NCBI GenBank assembly: GCA_043228905.1
Contig: JBHGNT010000014.1
Location: forward strand, 15,500,001 to 15,564,000
Length of the DNA stretch: 64,000 bases
Reading direction: 5' to 3'
DNA from: Azolla caroliniana
Taxonomy: Eukaryota > Polypodiophyta
The notes beneath the pieces were generated by a model that was not told the origin of the DNA, searched no databases, and worked only from the letters and a program-made list of their open reading frames with translations. Position numbers and translations under genes: made by a program. This document shows positions 19,463-30,585 of this stretch, one piece after another. Numbering within the stretch: position 1 is the first letter of the stretch; each line of letters opens with the position of its first letter.

Positions 19463-21310
19463 ATGATGGATGTGATCTTGGATGCACACGACTTAGAGGA
19501 GTCGATAAGAATAGAAGGTGGTCCGAGGCTCATGATGCTTCCATTTTTAAGGAAGGCCGTCGAAATGATGTTTCATGATGATAAGGATAGAGCAGTGGAG
19601 TATCTCAAGTTGGCAAGGCAAATCGAAAGACTATATCCAAAAATTCCGGATTGGTACAAAGCGGTTCTGACGTCAAGATTTGAGCAACAACCTTTTCATG
19701 GTTTACTCAACGGTGACGATGATGAAGATGATCTAGATCGGCATAGCTGCGGTCGTGAAGAGACATGTGACGAAGAACAAGGCTTTGAAGAGAGATATCC
19801 AGATCAACATGCCTATGGTCATTACGAGGATTGTTGCAAACTCGACAAAGGAGAAACATGTGACGAAGAACGCGATCTTGAAGGGAGAGGTTATGGTTGT
19901 CATCATAAAGATCATTGCGCACTTAAGAGAAGAGAGAGATGCACTGAAGAAGGATGTGATCGTGAAGAGACATGTGATGAAGAACATGGGCTCATGAGGG
20001 AAGATCGAGAAGGATGCGATCATAAAGACACAAGCAATGGAGAACATCGGTTCGAGGGGAATGACAAAGATACTCAAGAATGCAATCGTGAAAAGACATT
20101 TGACAAAGAACGTGGGCTTGAGGAGACAGATCAAGATCTACATGGTCATGACAAAGACAAAGATCATTACAAACTCACAAAGAGTGCTCGAGATCTACAA
20201 GGTTATGATCATGTCAAAGATTATTGTAAACACAAGAGGATAAATCAAGGTCGAGCTCTTCATGGTTGTGCTAATGAAAAAGCACTCGATGAAAGTCGTG
20301 ATGGTGAGAGTAGTTGGGATCAAGAATCTCATGGTCTAAATTTTGATGACAAGTATGATAGGTTTAATGAGAGCCATGAACAAGAGAAGAAGTTAGGAAG
20401 AGACGAAAACTTTACATTTAAACATAATGATGGTGATGATAATAATGATACGCATGATTTAGGGCTTGAGGATAGTAAGGGAGAGTGTATTATTGATGGT
20501 GAGAGTGAGTGCCATGAGAAGAATGAGGGTTATGATAAAAAGTTATGCAGTTTTTGTGGATATGGTTATGCTAAGGGTAATGATGAGGGTGAGAGTGACG
20601 AAAAGGATTTTTGTGTTTTAGGTTGCGTTGGTTTTCTTCGTGATAGATTTTTCACTAAATCAAATGGTGACATTCATGAGGACATCCATTATGAAAATGG
20701 AATAGGGTTTTGCGATGATGAGGATGTTCTACAAAAATATGTCCATGATAATGTGGGGTTACATAATGATCACAAGGGTATAAGTAAGGAAAATCTAGAA
20801 AATGCAATGATGGTTTGGGATGTGTTTAATGATGATGTTGGTGTTGTGAGTATGTTCAAGAAGGATGAGTTTAGGGTAAATGAGATTGAATATGACGGTT
20901 ATCTCGTGATAAATGATTTGATGATTAAAGATGTAGTTAACTCCAAGGATGATTATAATGATGATGTAAGTATAATTAACATTGAGATTGGTATCAAAGA
21001 AGATGATATGATGTTAAAATGGATGGTTATTACTTATAAAGAAGAAAGGAAAGAAGTGATTATAAGGACTACCCAAGGGAAGGAAGGGAAAGATGCATCA
21101 AGATGGTGGGATGTTCAATTAAACATAGGAGGTTGTATTGCCAACATTTCCATTGCCCATCTCAAAGAAAAAGATTGGCTAATTAGAAGAAGCACCCGGT
21201 TTTTAGATTCGTTTCGACAAGACATATCGACAACACCCCAAGAAGATCAAAGAAGAAGGTTGGGTATTGGTCTACAACAAGAAGGTGGTTCGGATCATAT
21301 GTGGAGCTAG
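19463..21310 (+). CDS. Acidic repeat protein in the gag position (unit 2)
   Basis: Same 615-residue product as at 12309-14156, start codon at the corresponding ATG pair. Lack of divergence between copies does not test for selection; it points to recent duplication. Confidence 0.7.
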   Translation: MMDVILDAHDLEESIRIEGGPRLMMLPFLRKAVEMMFHDDKDRAVEYLKLARQIERLYPKIPDWYKAVLTSRFEQQPFHGLLNGDDDEDDLDRHSCGREETCDEEQGFEERYPDQHAYGHYEDCCKLDKGETCDEERDLEGRGYGCHHKDHCALKRRERCTEEGCDREETCDEEHGLMREDREGCDHKDTSNGEHRFEGNDKDTQECNREKTFDKERGLEETDQDLHGHDKDKDHYKLTKSARDLQGYDHVKDYCKHKRINQGRALHGCANEKALDESRDGESSWDQESHGLNFDDKYDRFNESHEQEKKLGRDENFTFKHNDGDDNNDTHDLGLEDSKGECIIDGESECHEKNEGYDKKLCSFCGYGYAKGNDEGESDEKDFCVLGCVGFLRDRFFTKSNGDIHEDIHYENGIGFCDDEDVLQKYVHDNVGLHNDHKGISKENLENAMMVWDVFNDDVGVVSMFKKDEFRVNEIEYDGYLVINDLMIKDVVNSKDDYNDDVSIINIEIGIKEDDMMLKWMVITYKEERKEVIIRTTQGKEGKDASRWWDVQLNIGGCIANISIAHLKEKDWLIRRSTRFLDSFRQDISTTPQEDQRRRLGIGLQQEGGSDHMWS

Positions 21311-21538
21311 ACAGATCAAGGTTGGCCAAACCCATTACGGGGAAAAGAGTAAAAGACCTTCAAGAAAAAACAAGGCGAGGGTTCCCGAACTCGATGATCT
21401 CAACAATGAAGATAGTAAGGCGTAACCCACAAACATGAGCGAGGTCAACGAGGACATGGAGGAATCTCACACCGTGGCCGAAATCTCACATTCTCTTCTT
21501 AGCACGTACTAGAGGACATGCGGTTTGGTGGGGGTGGA

Positions 21539-21653
21539 TGTTGTGAAGATTTTCGGCAACGGTGTGAAAATCCCATGGAACGAGGAAAATCGAGAAGGTG
21601 CAATATGCACATGTATGAAAGGGGTGATGGTTAATGTGCACATGTAATGTGTG

Positions 21654-21702
<49 letters not shown>

Positions 21703-22518
21703 ATAAGCCTAACACGTACAATGAGGTGTAAATAAGGGTTTTGAACCTTACACCTTCAAGATAGGAGGCAATAGACATACCATTAGACTAGGTTATTTCA
21801 TTTGATAGTTATTTTTTTTCATTATACATTTCACACGAAACTGCTCGTACATGAGAGCTTAGATAAGGTACATAGTCATCATGCATCACATGTGATGCAT
21901 GAGCGCCAAATGGCGATCATGCATCGCATGCATTTTATGCATGTATGCATGTACTACACCCTCACATGCACATATGCATGGGGGCATCTATATAAGAAGG
22001 AGAGGAAGAGAAAAAAAGGGATCGATCTATCGATTAAGAAAGTTATGTATCAAATAAAAAATTAACAATTATAATAAAAAACCTAGTTAATCTTATTAAT
22101 CTTAACAATTATGTCTTGTCTCTCGAAATTGAAGTCAAGGGTTCAAACCCGAAATTGGAATTCAACTCTATCTATCTATCTATCTTAAACACTTCCTCAA
22201 TTTTCGTTTCTCTCTCTCTCTCACTCTCAACCACATTAATGCGTCACTTCAGTTGCCTATACGTCAATCCATCGCGCCGTTGAGTCTGGTTCGGGTGCTT
22301 CTTCGACAACAAAGGACGACCAAACGATAAGCACAACTCACCCGATTCGTTCTTGCCAGTCAAAGACCTCGGTCGTCCCGTTCGACCGACCTGTAGGTGC
22401 CAAAATCCCATCATCAATCCTCCATAACCACTAGCGGATAAAGGCCCGGTGCTTGTCCGCACTTGTGACGTGCACATCCCGACGTTTGGCACGTGTGTCA
22501 CGCGCCACACGACATCTA
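21539..22518 (+). repeat. LTR2, unit 2
   Basis: Copy of 14385-15364, again between the ORF615 gene and pol, with the same polypurine tract in front and PBS-like site behind (22521). Confidence 0.82.
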
Positions 22519-22598
22519 TTTGGTGAACCCGACGTCCTATTGCTTCTCCACTTCCAGGGGATAGTGAAAAGGCAATCAAAGAAGCAGCCACAGAGCCA

Positions 22599-25559
22599 AT
22601 GATCAGAGACCCACGAAAGGTAGGACATGTGTTTACTCCGGAAACAATACAAGGGATGAAAATAGGAGGGGGTGACTTCCTATTACCCGCTGAAGAAAAG
22701 CAGTTCAGGGAGATGTTAAAAAGGCATGGAAAGGCGTTCGCATTCCAACCGGAGGAAATAGGGTGTGTGGATCCAGAAATTGTGGAGCCCATGGTTATAT
22801 TCACTATCCCTCATATTCCATGGAACTTTAAGCCAATACCCATGCCTAGGGCTAGAATCCCTCAACTACTAGAACTTTTGAAAGAAAAGATAAGGATGGG
22901 TATCTTGGAACCATCGAACGCTCCTTACTCGAGTCGATGGTTCACTGTGTTAAAGAAAGATGGGCGACTCCGATTTATCCAAGATATGCAACCCGTGAAT
23001 AAGGTAACAATCCGAAACTCGGGAGTAGGGCCAATTGTGGATGAGTTTGCTGAGATGTTTGCAGGAAGAGCTATATATTCAATGGGAGACCTTTATTCCG
23101 GGTATGATCAATTTCAACTTGCTATCAAAAGTCGAGATATAACTTCTATCAAGACACCTATAGGGTTAGTACGGATGTGCACCTTGCCGCAAGGAGCGAC
23201 CAACTCAGTGGCGCATATGATGAATGGAATGAACAAGGTACTTCGTGATTTTATTCCTCATATTACAATGCCTTTTCTAGATGATGTTCCAATTAAGGGA
23301 TGCAAGGAGGAAGAGAAGAACGAGGAATTGGACGAAAGTGGTTGCCGTCAATTCGTTGCTGATCATATCAAGGATTGTGAGAAGGTGCTATCAAGGATGG
23401 AAGAAGTGCATTTGACCTTATCAGGGGCGAAGTCAATATTTGGGGCAAAAGAGATATTAATAGTTGGTCATATGTGTGGCCCGTATGGGAGAAAGCCATC
23501 CCCAACCAAGGTCAATGCAATTCAAAATATGCAAGAGGAATGTACATCCATCTCAGAAGTACGAAGGTTTCTGGGGGTATGTGTTTTTTACTGTAAATGG
23601 ATTCCGCATTATGCCCATTTATCTGAACCTTTATATAGACTCCTAAGAAAAGGAGAGACATTTGAATGGAGTGAAGAGCATTCAGAGGCAATGAAGAAAT
23701 TGAAGTACTACTTGGCACAAGCTCCACCATTAAAGCAACCAGACTACACCCGGCCCATATATCTCACAGTAGACTCTAGTCCCATTGGAATTGGATGGGT
23801 GATAAGCCAACAAGATAGGGAAGAAAGGTATCCAGTCCGATTCGGGGCAAAGGTTCTTAGTGGTCGGCAAAGAAAATATGCACAGGTGAAAAGAGAGCTA
23901 TGGGGGATAGTAACAGCTGTAAAGACAGACAGAGATTACTTAATTGGTGCTGAAGTAATAATAGAAACAGATTGTTTGCCTATTCTGGGTATCATAGCTA
24001 ATTGTGATATTCCAGATCAAGCCATGTTAAGATGGTGTATCTATATTAGATCAATCAACCCTGAAGTTCGACATATCTCTGGGAATAGAAATGCAGTAGC
24101 AGATATGTTATCAAGAGCAAGGTATGAGGAAGAGGAGATTCCAGACTCGGACGATGAGGACAAAGAACAAACAGTCCTTACCACAAGCATTACTCAGGAA
24201 GGAGGAATGCAGTTTCTAGAAGAGGAGTATGAAGAAGAATTCAAGGAAATAGGGAAATACCTACAAACCCCTGACAAGTACAAAGGTCGATCTGGAAAAG
24301 AGTTCGCACAGTTTCGCAAGAAAGCCCATAAGTTCTTCCTGCATGAAGGATATCTATGGCGACATCCGAAAACCAAGACTGGAAACCCGCAAAGAGTAAT
24401 AGGTTCTGAAGGGCAAAGAAAGGAGATAATCAAAGAGCTGCATGACAAAGAATGGGCTGGTCATCGAGGAGTGTGGGCCACTTTCAATAAGATTAAAGAA
24501 CGATTTTGGTGGCCTCGATACTATGAGCAAATAAAAAAGTATGTGGAAACTTGTCCCACTTGTCAATATTATTCAAATGTAAAATTTTGTGATGAATTAC
24601 ACCCAACATACTCACCGGGGGTGCATTACAAGTGGATGATAGATTTGGTAACAATGCCACTTGGAGTAGGACAAAAGAGATACTTGGTTCTTGCTAGAGA
24701 AGATCTAACAAATCAAGTGGAAGGTCGTTCATTGAGAACAAAAGGGACATTAGGAGTATGTCAATTCATCTTGGAGGACATTGTTTGTAGATATGGATGT
24801 ATCGGGAAGATAGTGGCAGATAGGGGAGAACTCAATTCTGCGGAAGCTCAAGATTTTTTCGACAAAATAGGAATTCGGCTTTCTTTGACAACGGCGTACA
24901 ATCCAGAAGCTAATGGAAAGGTAGAAAGGGGACATGGGCCAATAGTCAAAGCTTTGGCAAAAGCATGTAGAGGACGGGTTAGTGATTGGCCAAAAACCTT
25001 ACCCTATGCACTATGGGCTGATAGGACAACTCACAGCACTGTTACTGGATATATGCCTGCAGAATTAATCACAGGACAGAAGCCAATAATGCCAATTGAA
25101 GAAAAGATAGCTACATGGGCTGTGTTGCCTTGGGAATCGGAAATGAGTAGGGAAGATTTACTTGCGGTTCGAATCCGACAACTTCAATCAAGGATAGAAG
25201 ACATAGAAAAAGCAGCTACTAGATTGAAAGAGGCAAGAATCAAGAATAAGGACAGATTTGACAAGATGAAAAGAATACGACCAAGAAAGGTGCAAGAGGG
25301 AGATTGGGTATTAGTATATGATAATAGCCTAGATAATCAATACAGTACTATTCAAAAGTTTGCAAAAAGATGGTTTGGACCTTATGAAGTTAGGAAAATA
25401 ACAGATAAAGCCACATATTTCCTCAATGAATTAGATGGGACAGAAATTCGTATCCCAATTGCAGGAAAAAGGATTAAAATATTTAAAAGGAGGGAGTCAT
25501 TAGAGCCTGAATTTTATGAAGAAGTAGAAGAACTAAAAATCGGAAGAAGTGTTGGATGA
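22599..25559 (+). CDS. Gypsy-type pol without gag or protease (unit 2)
   Basis: Identical 986-residue product to 15445-18405, with FLDD and the D-D-E triad intact. It is followed by polypurine tract and LTR1 of unit 3. Confidence 0.9.
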   Translation: MIRDPRKVGHVFTPETIQGMKIGGGDFLLPAEEKQFREMLKRHGKAFAFQPEEIGCVDPEIVEPMVIFTIPHIPWNFKPIPMPRARIPQLLELLKEKIRMGILEPSNAPYSSRWFTVLKKDGRLRFIQDMQPVNKVTIRNSGVGPIVDEFAEMFAGRAIYSMGDLYSGYDQFQLAIKSRDITSIKTPIGLVRMCTLPQGATNSVAHMMNGMNKVLRDFIPHITMPFLDDVPIKGCKEEEKNEELDESGCRQFVADHIKDCEKVLSRMEEVHLTLSGAKSIFGAKEILIVGHMCGPYGRKPSPTKVNAIQNMQEECTSISEVRRFLGVCVFYCKWIPHYAHLSEPLYRLLRKGETFEWSEEHSEAMKKLKYYLAQAPPLKQPDYTRPIYLTVDSSPIGIGWVISQQDREERYPVRFGAKVLSGRQRKYAQVKRELWGIVTAVKTDRDYLIGAEVIIETDCLPILGIIANCDIPDQAMLRWCIYIRSINPEVRHISGNRNAVADMLSRARYEEEEIPDSDDEDKEQTVLTTSITQEGGMQFLEEEYEEEFKEIGKYLQTPDKYKGRSGKEFAQFRKKAHKFFLHEGYLWRHPKTKTGNPQRVIGSEGQRKEIIKELHDKEWAGHRGVWATFNKIKERFWWPRYYEQIKKYVETCPTCQYYSNVKFCDELHPTYSPGVHYKWMIDLVTMPLGVGQKRYLVLAREDLTNQVEGRSLRTKGTLGVCQFILEDIVCRYGCIGKIVADRGELNSAEAQDFFDKIGIRLSLTTAYNPEANGKVERGHGPIVKALAKACRGRVSDWPKTLPYALWADRTTHSTVTGYMPAELITGQKPIMPIEEKIATWAVLPWESEMSREDLLAVRIRQLQSRIEDIEKAATRLKEARIKNKDRFDKMKRIRPRKVQEGDWVLVYDNSLDNQYSTIQKFAKRWFGPYEVRKITDKATYFLNELDGTEIRIPIAGKRIKIFKRRESLEPEFYEEVEELKIGRSVG

Positions 25560-25597
25560 ACTCTGCACAACCAATGTGCAAGTTCAGAGGGGGTGGG

Positions 25598-26566
25598 TGT
25601 CGTGAAGAATGTGCTTCACGATATAAAAATGAGCTTAAATGTTGTATTTAATAATATTTGAGAGACTTGAACCCACATCCTTATATACGATGTACAATGT
25701 ACATACCACTAGGCTAGGCTATTTATTTGTAAAAGTGTGTAATAAATGTGCTTCATGATATAAGAATGAAGCTATATATTGTATTAAGTAAAATTGAGGG
25801 ACTTGAACCCTCAACCTTGTATACCAAGCACCAAGCATACACCACTAAGCTAGGTTAGTTATTTTAGAATGCATTTTCATCATTATACTTATCCCATACT
25901 ATTTTCATACATACCCATCATTCATCACATGCAATGCATGTGCGCCAAATGGCGATCATGCATTACATGTAACTCATGCATTGCATGCATGCCATGCTCC
26001 CATACATTACCATATGCATGGCAACACTTATATAAGGAGGGGAAAGGGAAAACAAGGGAAGGAATCAAGAGAGAGTGAGAAAATAATACAATCAATTGAA
26101 GAAGACTAGCTCATTGGGTGGGTGGAGAACCTCTCGTTTCGAAGTTGAGGTCGAGGGTTCAAATCAAGGGTCGGTATTGAAAAGATTCATCTTGCGATCA
26201 AGGATTGTAAAGTTGGTAAAATATTATATTTTTAATATACATCATGTTTATATCATATACTCTTGTTCTTTGAATCATACTTTGTCTCAATCTTCTTTCT
26301 AGAATCATACTTTGTCTCAATCTTCTTTCTAGAATCATACTTTGTCTCAATCTTCTTTCTTGAATCATATATTGTCTCTATCTTCTATCTATTCTCGTCT
26401 CGTCTCTCTCTCTCTCACACACACACATTACTCGTAACTCTTCTTCTTACTATCCTTAACCATTCTATCATCACCATACAAGCCTTATTAAAAGTTAAGT
26501 TCCTTCAACTCCCCTTAACCTTAGTCCCCGCGACTTCGCCGCACGAACCACAACTACCCCGACACA
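25598..26566 (+). repeat. LTR1, unit 3
   Basis: Third copy of LTR1, starting the truncated third unit. Confidence 0.88.
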
Positions 26567-26616
26567 TTTGGTGAACCCGACTTGAAAAAAACAAGGTGGT
26601 AACGGGGGCATCACGA

Positions 26617-28464
26617 ATGATGGATGTGATCTTGGATGCACACGACTTAGAGGAGTCGATAAGAATAGAAGGTGGTCCGAGGCTCATGATGCTTCCATTT
26701 TTAAGGAAGGCCGTCGAAATGATGTTTCATGATGATAAGGATAGAGCAGTGGAGTATCTCAAGTTGGCAAGGCAAATCGAAAGACTATATCCAAAAATTC
26801 CGGATTGGTACAAAGCGGTTCTGACGTCAAGATTTGAGCAACAACCTTTTCATGGTTTACTCAACGGTGACGATGATGAAGATGATCTAGATCGGCATAG
26901 CTGCGGTCGTGAAGAGACATGTGACGAAGAACAAGGCTTTGAAGAGAGATATCCAGATCAACATGCCTATGGTCATTACGAGGATTGTTGCAAACTCGAC
27001 AAAGGAGAAACATGTGACGAAGAACGCGATCTTGAAGGGAGAGGTTATGGTTGTCATCATAAAGATCATTGCGCACTTAAGAGAAGAGAGAGATGCACTG
27101 AAGAAGGATGTGATCGTGAAGAGACATGTGATGAAGAACATGGGCTCATGAGGGAAGATCGAGAAGGATGCGATCATAAAGACACAAGCAATGGAGAACA
27201 TCGGTTCGAGGGGAATGACAAAGATACTCAAGAATGCAATCGTGAAAAGACATTTGACAAAGAACGTGGGCTTGAGGAGACAGATCAAGATCTACATGGT
27301 CATGACAAAGACAAAGATCATTACAAACTCACAAAGAGTGCTCGAGATCTACAAGGTTATGATCATGTCAAAGATTATTGTAAACACAAGAGGATAAATC
27401 AAGGTCGAGCTCTTCATGGTTGTGCTAATGAAAAAGCACTCGATGAAAGTCGTGATGGTGAGAGTAGTTGGGATCAAGAATCTCATGGTCTAAATTTTGA
27501 TGACAAGTATGATAGGTTTAATGAGAGCCATGAACAAGAGAAGAAGTTAGGAAGAGACGAAAACTTTACATTTAAACATAATGATGGTGATGATAATAAT
27601 GATACGCATGATTTAGGGCTTGAGGATAGTAAGGGAGAGTGTATTATTGATGGTGAGAGTGAGTGCCATGAGAAGAATGAGGGTTATGATAAAAAGTTAT
27701 GCAGTTTTTGTGGATATGGTTATGCTAAGGGTAATGATGAGGGTGAGAGTGACGAAAAGGATTTTTGTGTTTTAGGTTGCGTTGGTTTTCTTCGTGATAG
27801 ATTTTTCACTAAATCAAATGGTGACATTCATGAGGACATCCATTATGAAAATGGAATAGGGTTTTGCGATGATGAGGATGTTCTACAAAAATATGTCCAT
27901 GATAATGTGGGGTTACATAATGATCACAAGGGTATAAGTAAGGAAAATCTAGAAAATGCAATGATGGTTTGGGATGTGTTTAATGATGATGTTGGTGTTG
28001 TGAGTATGTTCAAGAAGGATGAGTTTAGGGTAAATGAGATTGAATATGACGGTTATCTCGTGATAAATGATTTGATGATTAAAGATGTAGTTAACTCCAA
28101 GGATGATTATAATGATGATGTAAGTATAATTAACATTGAGATTGGTATCAAAGAAGATGATATGATGTTAAAATGGATGGTTATTACTTATAAAGAAGAA
28201 AGGAAAGAAGTGATTATAAGGACTACCCAAGGGAAGGAAGGGAAAGATGCATCAAGATGGTGGGATGTTCAATTAAACATAGGAGGTTGTATTGCCAACA
28301 TTTCCATTGCCCATCTCAAAGAAAAAGATTGGCTAATTAGAAGAAGCACCCGGTTTTTAGATTCGTTTCGACAAGACATATCGACAACACCCCAAGAAGA
28401 TCAAAGAAGAAGGTTGGGTATTGGTCTACAACAAGAAGGTGGTTCGGATCATATGTGGAGCTAG
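26617..28464 (+). CDS. Acidic repeat protein in the gag position (unit 3)
   Basis: Third intact copy of the 615-residue frame. Here no pol follows: the unit ends 337 bp later inside LTR2. Confidence 0.7.
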   Translation: MMDVILDAHDLEESIRIEGGPRLMMLPFLRKAVEMMFHDDKDRAVEYLKLARQIERLYPKIPDWYKAVLTSRFEQQPFHGLLNGDDDEDDLDRHSCGREETCDEEQGFEERYPDQHAYGHYEDCCKLDKGETCDEERDLEGRGYGCHHKDHCALKRRERCTEEGCDREETCDEEHGLMREDREGCDHKDTSNGEHRFEGNDKDTQECNREKTFDKERGLEETDQDLHGHDKDKDHYKLTKSARDLQGYDHVKDYCKHKRINQGRALHGCANEKALDESRDGESSWDQESHGLNFDDKYDRFNESHEQEKKLGRDENFTFKHNDGDDNNDTHDLGLEDSKGECIIDGESECHEKNEGYDKKLCSFCGYGYAKGNDEGESDEKDFCVLGCVGFLRDRFFTKSNGDIHEDIHYENGIGFCDDEDVLQKYVHDNVGLHNDHKGISKENLENAMMVWDVFNDDVGVVSMFKKDEFRVNEIEYDGYLVINDLMIKDVVNSKDDYNDDVSIINIEIGIKEDDMMLKWMVITYKEERKEVIIRTTQGKEGKDASRWWDVQLNIGGCIANISIAHLKEKDWLIRRSTRFLDSFRQDISTTPQEDQRRRLGIGLQQEGGSDHMWS

Positions 28465-28692
28465 ACAGATCAAGGTTGGCCAAACCCATTACGGGGAAAA
28501 GAGTAAAAGACCTTCAAGAAAAAACAAGGCGAGGGTTCCCGAACTCGATGATCTCAACAATGAAGATAGTAAGGCGTAACCCACAAACATGAGCGAGGTC
28601 AACGAGGACATGGAGGAATCTCACACCGTGGCCGAAATCTCACATTCTCTTCTTAGCACGTACTAGAGGACATGCGGTTTGGTGGGGGTGGA

Positions 28693-28801
28693 TGTTGTGA
28701 AGATTTTCGGCAACGGTGTGAAAATCCCATGGAACGAGGAAAATCGAGAAGGTGCAATATGCACATGTATGAAAGGGGTGATGGTTAATGTGCACATGTA
28801 A
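28693..28801 (+). repeat. LTR2, unit 3, truncated
   Basis: Only the first 109-110 bp of LTR2 remain. The break lies just before the TGTGTG...(CA)n run, and copia pol (minus strand) starts at once. There is no second LTR and no TSD partner for the 5 bp CACGT found at the left end of the array. Confidence 0.85.
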
Positions 28802-30585
28802 TCCTTCTCGAATCCTTCCGGTTGCTGCATGTAGATCTCTTCTTCGAGGTCACCGTGAAGGAATGCCGTCTTCACGTCCATCTGTTCTACCTCGAGGTCC
28901 ATGCTTGCCGCTATGCTCAGCACCGTCCGGATGGAGGTCATCTTCACTACCGGGGCAAATATCTCGTCGAAGTCGACGCCCTTCTTCTGCTGAAACCCCT
29001 TCACCACGATCCTGGCTTTGTATCTCGGGGGGTTTCCGGCATCTCCCGGTTTCAGCTTGAACACCCACTTGTTTCGAAGTGCCCGCTTTCCTTTCGGCAA
29101 CTCCACAAGTTCATATGTGTGGTTCTCATGCAGGGAATCCATCTCGTCCTGCATGGCACTCAACCACCTGCGGCTCTGGGTGTCATGCTTTGCTTCTTCA
29201 AAGCTCTCCGGCTCCCCCTCGTCGGTTAGTAGCACGTGCTCTGGTTCCGGAAATCTCCGGGGGGCCCTTCTCTCTCTTAGAGGATATCTCCGTTCCGGAG
29301 CTTCGGTAACCGGCTCCTGCGTTTCTTCTTCATCCGAATCCATTTCGGGATCGGGGCCGGTTCCGGTATCATTTTCATCTTCCTCGGCCGGTTCTGTTTC
29401 TTCACCGTCTTCGGCCGGATCTTCGAGTGTTAACCGGTCCCTTGCCGGTTGGGACTGCTCCTCGTAGAGTTTATCCTCACCGGTCGACTTGGAGCTCTTC
29501 ATCTTCTTCTCCGACTCCCAGTCGACGAGTGTCTTGTTCTCCATGAAGATGATATCATGACTCCGGAATATCTTCTTGTCGACCGGGTCCCATACTCGGT
29601 AGCCGAACTCGTCATCGCCGTAACCGAGGAATATGCATGGCCGGGTCTTTGGATCTAGCTTTCCTCTCCGGTCCTTTGCCACATGCACGTCTGCGAGACA
29701 CCCGAACACCTTCAGATGCCGGTAGGATACTTCCCTACCGGTCCACACTCTCTGCGGCGTGTCTCCGTCCAAAGGTACTGAGGGTGATCTGTTTATCACG
29801 TATGTCGCCGTCGACATCGCCTCAGCCCAAAACCCTTTGGGTAATTCTGCATGCGCCAGCATACTCCGGACCCTCTCCATTATGGTCCGGTTCATCCTCT
29901 CGGCCAGCCCGTTCAGTTCCGGCGTCTTCGGCACAGTAAACTCGAGCCGGATTCCCTTCGAGCGGCAGTACTCCGCGAACTGCCCCCGGTATTCCCCTCC
30001 GTTATCCGCTCGTATCGCTTTCAGCTTCTTGCCGGATTCCCTTTCCACTCTCGCGTGGAGTTCTTTGAAGACGCACAACACTTGGTCCTTTGTCTTCAGC
30101 GGTGCCGTCCACAGTTTTCGGCTATGATCATCTATGAATGTTACGAAGTACTGAGCTCCGCCATGTGACTTCGTTTCTACCTGACACACATCAGTGTGCA
30201 CCAACTCCAATGGTGCGCTACGTCTCGTCGGTGGCCTTGAGTGGAAGGAGGTTCGGTTCTGCTTACCGGCCAGGCAATCAGTGCACTTCTCCAGGTGCAC
30301 ATGCTTCACTGGAATAAGGTTGTCTTCTGCAAGCCTCTTCATCCCCTTCTCACTCATGTGGCACAGTCTCTTGTGCCACAGCTCACCGGCAGTGTCGGCT
30401 GCCACGTTCAACTCTTCCGGACACAACCAGGCATTCATAAGGTACAGTGTGTTGACTTTCCGGGCCTGAGCCACTATCAGGCTCCCCTTGCTGAACTTCA
30501 TTACGCCGTTCCGGATGCTACCTGTGTAGCCTTCATCGTCTAGCCTCCCGGCCGAAATCAGGTTCAATCGAACCTCCGGAACGTG
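28802..30585 (-). pseudogene. Copia pol: integrase and N-terminal half of RT
   Basis: Reads from HVPEVRLNLISAGRLDDEGY through GAG-pre-integrase (LWHKRLCHMSEKG), the integrase zinc finger, catalytic Asp in HTDVCQ and RADNGGEY and Glu in NGLAERMNRT, an acidic linker, then RT text (LRNKWVFKLK, APVVKMTSIRTVLSIAA, QMDVKTAFLHGDLEEEIYMQQPEGFEKD). It ends at the gypsy array. The YVDD segment that should follow is absent from both sides of the array. Apart from the TGA at its upstream end the frame is clean. Confidence 0.9.

Larger units (their letters stand above)
11290..28801 (+). mobile_element. Tandem array of a two-LTR gypsy-type element, period 7154 bp
   Basis: Order: LTR1, ORF615, LTR2, pol, LTR1, ORF615, LTR2, pol, LTR1, ORF615, truncated LTR2. 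Units start at 11290, 18444 and 25598, and I saw no difference between copies where I compared them. The left end is a clean LTR start (TGTCGTGAAG) after copia sequence. The right end breaks 110 bp into LTR2, before its CA microsatellite, and joins copia pol with about 0.4 kb of copia missing, so a deletion removed the right end of the array together with part of the target. Tandem arrays sharing LTRs are known from unequal recombination. Near-identity means recent duplication, or an assembly artefact. Confidence 0.9.
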
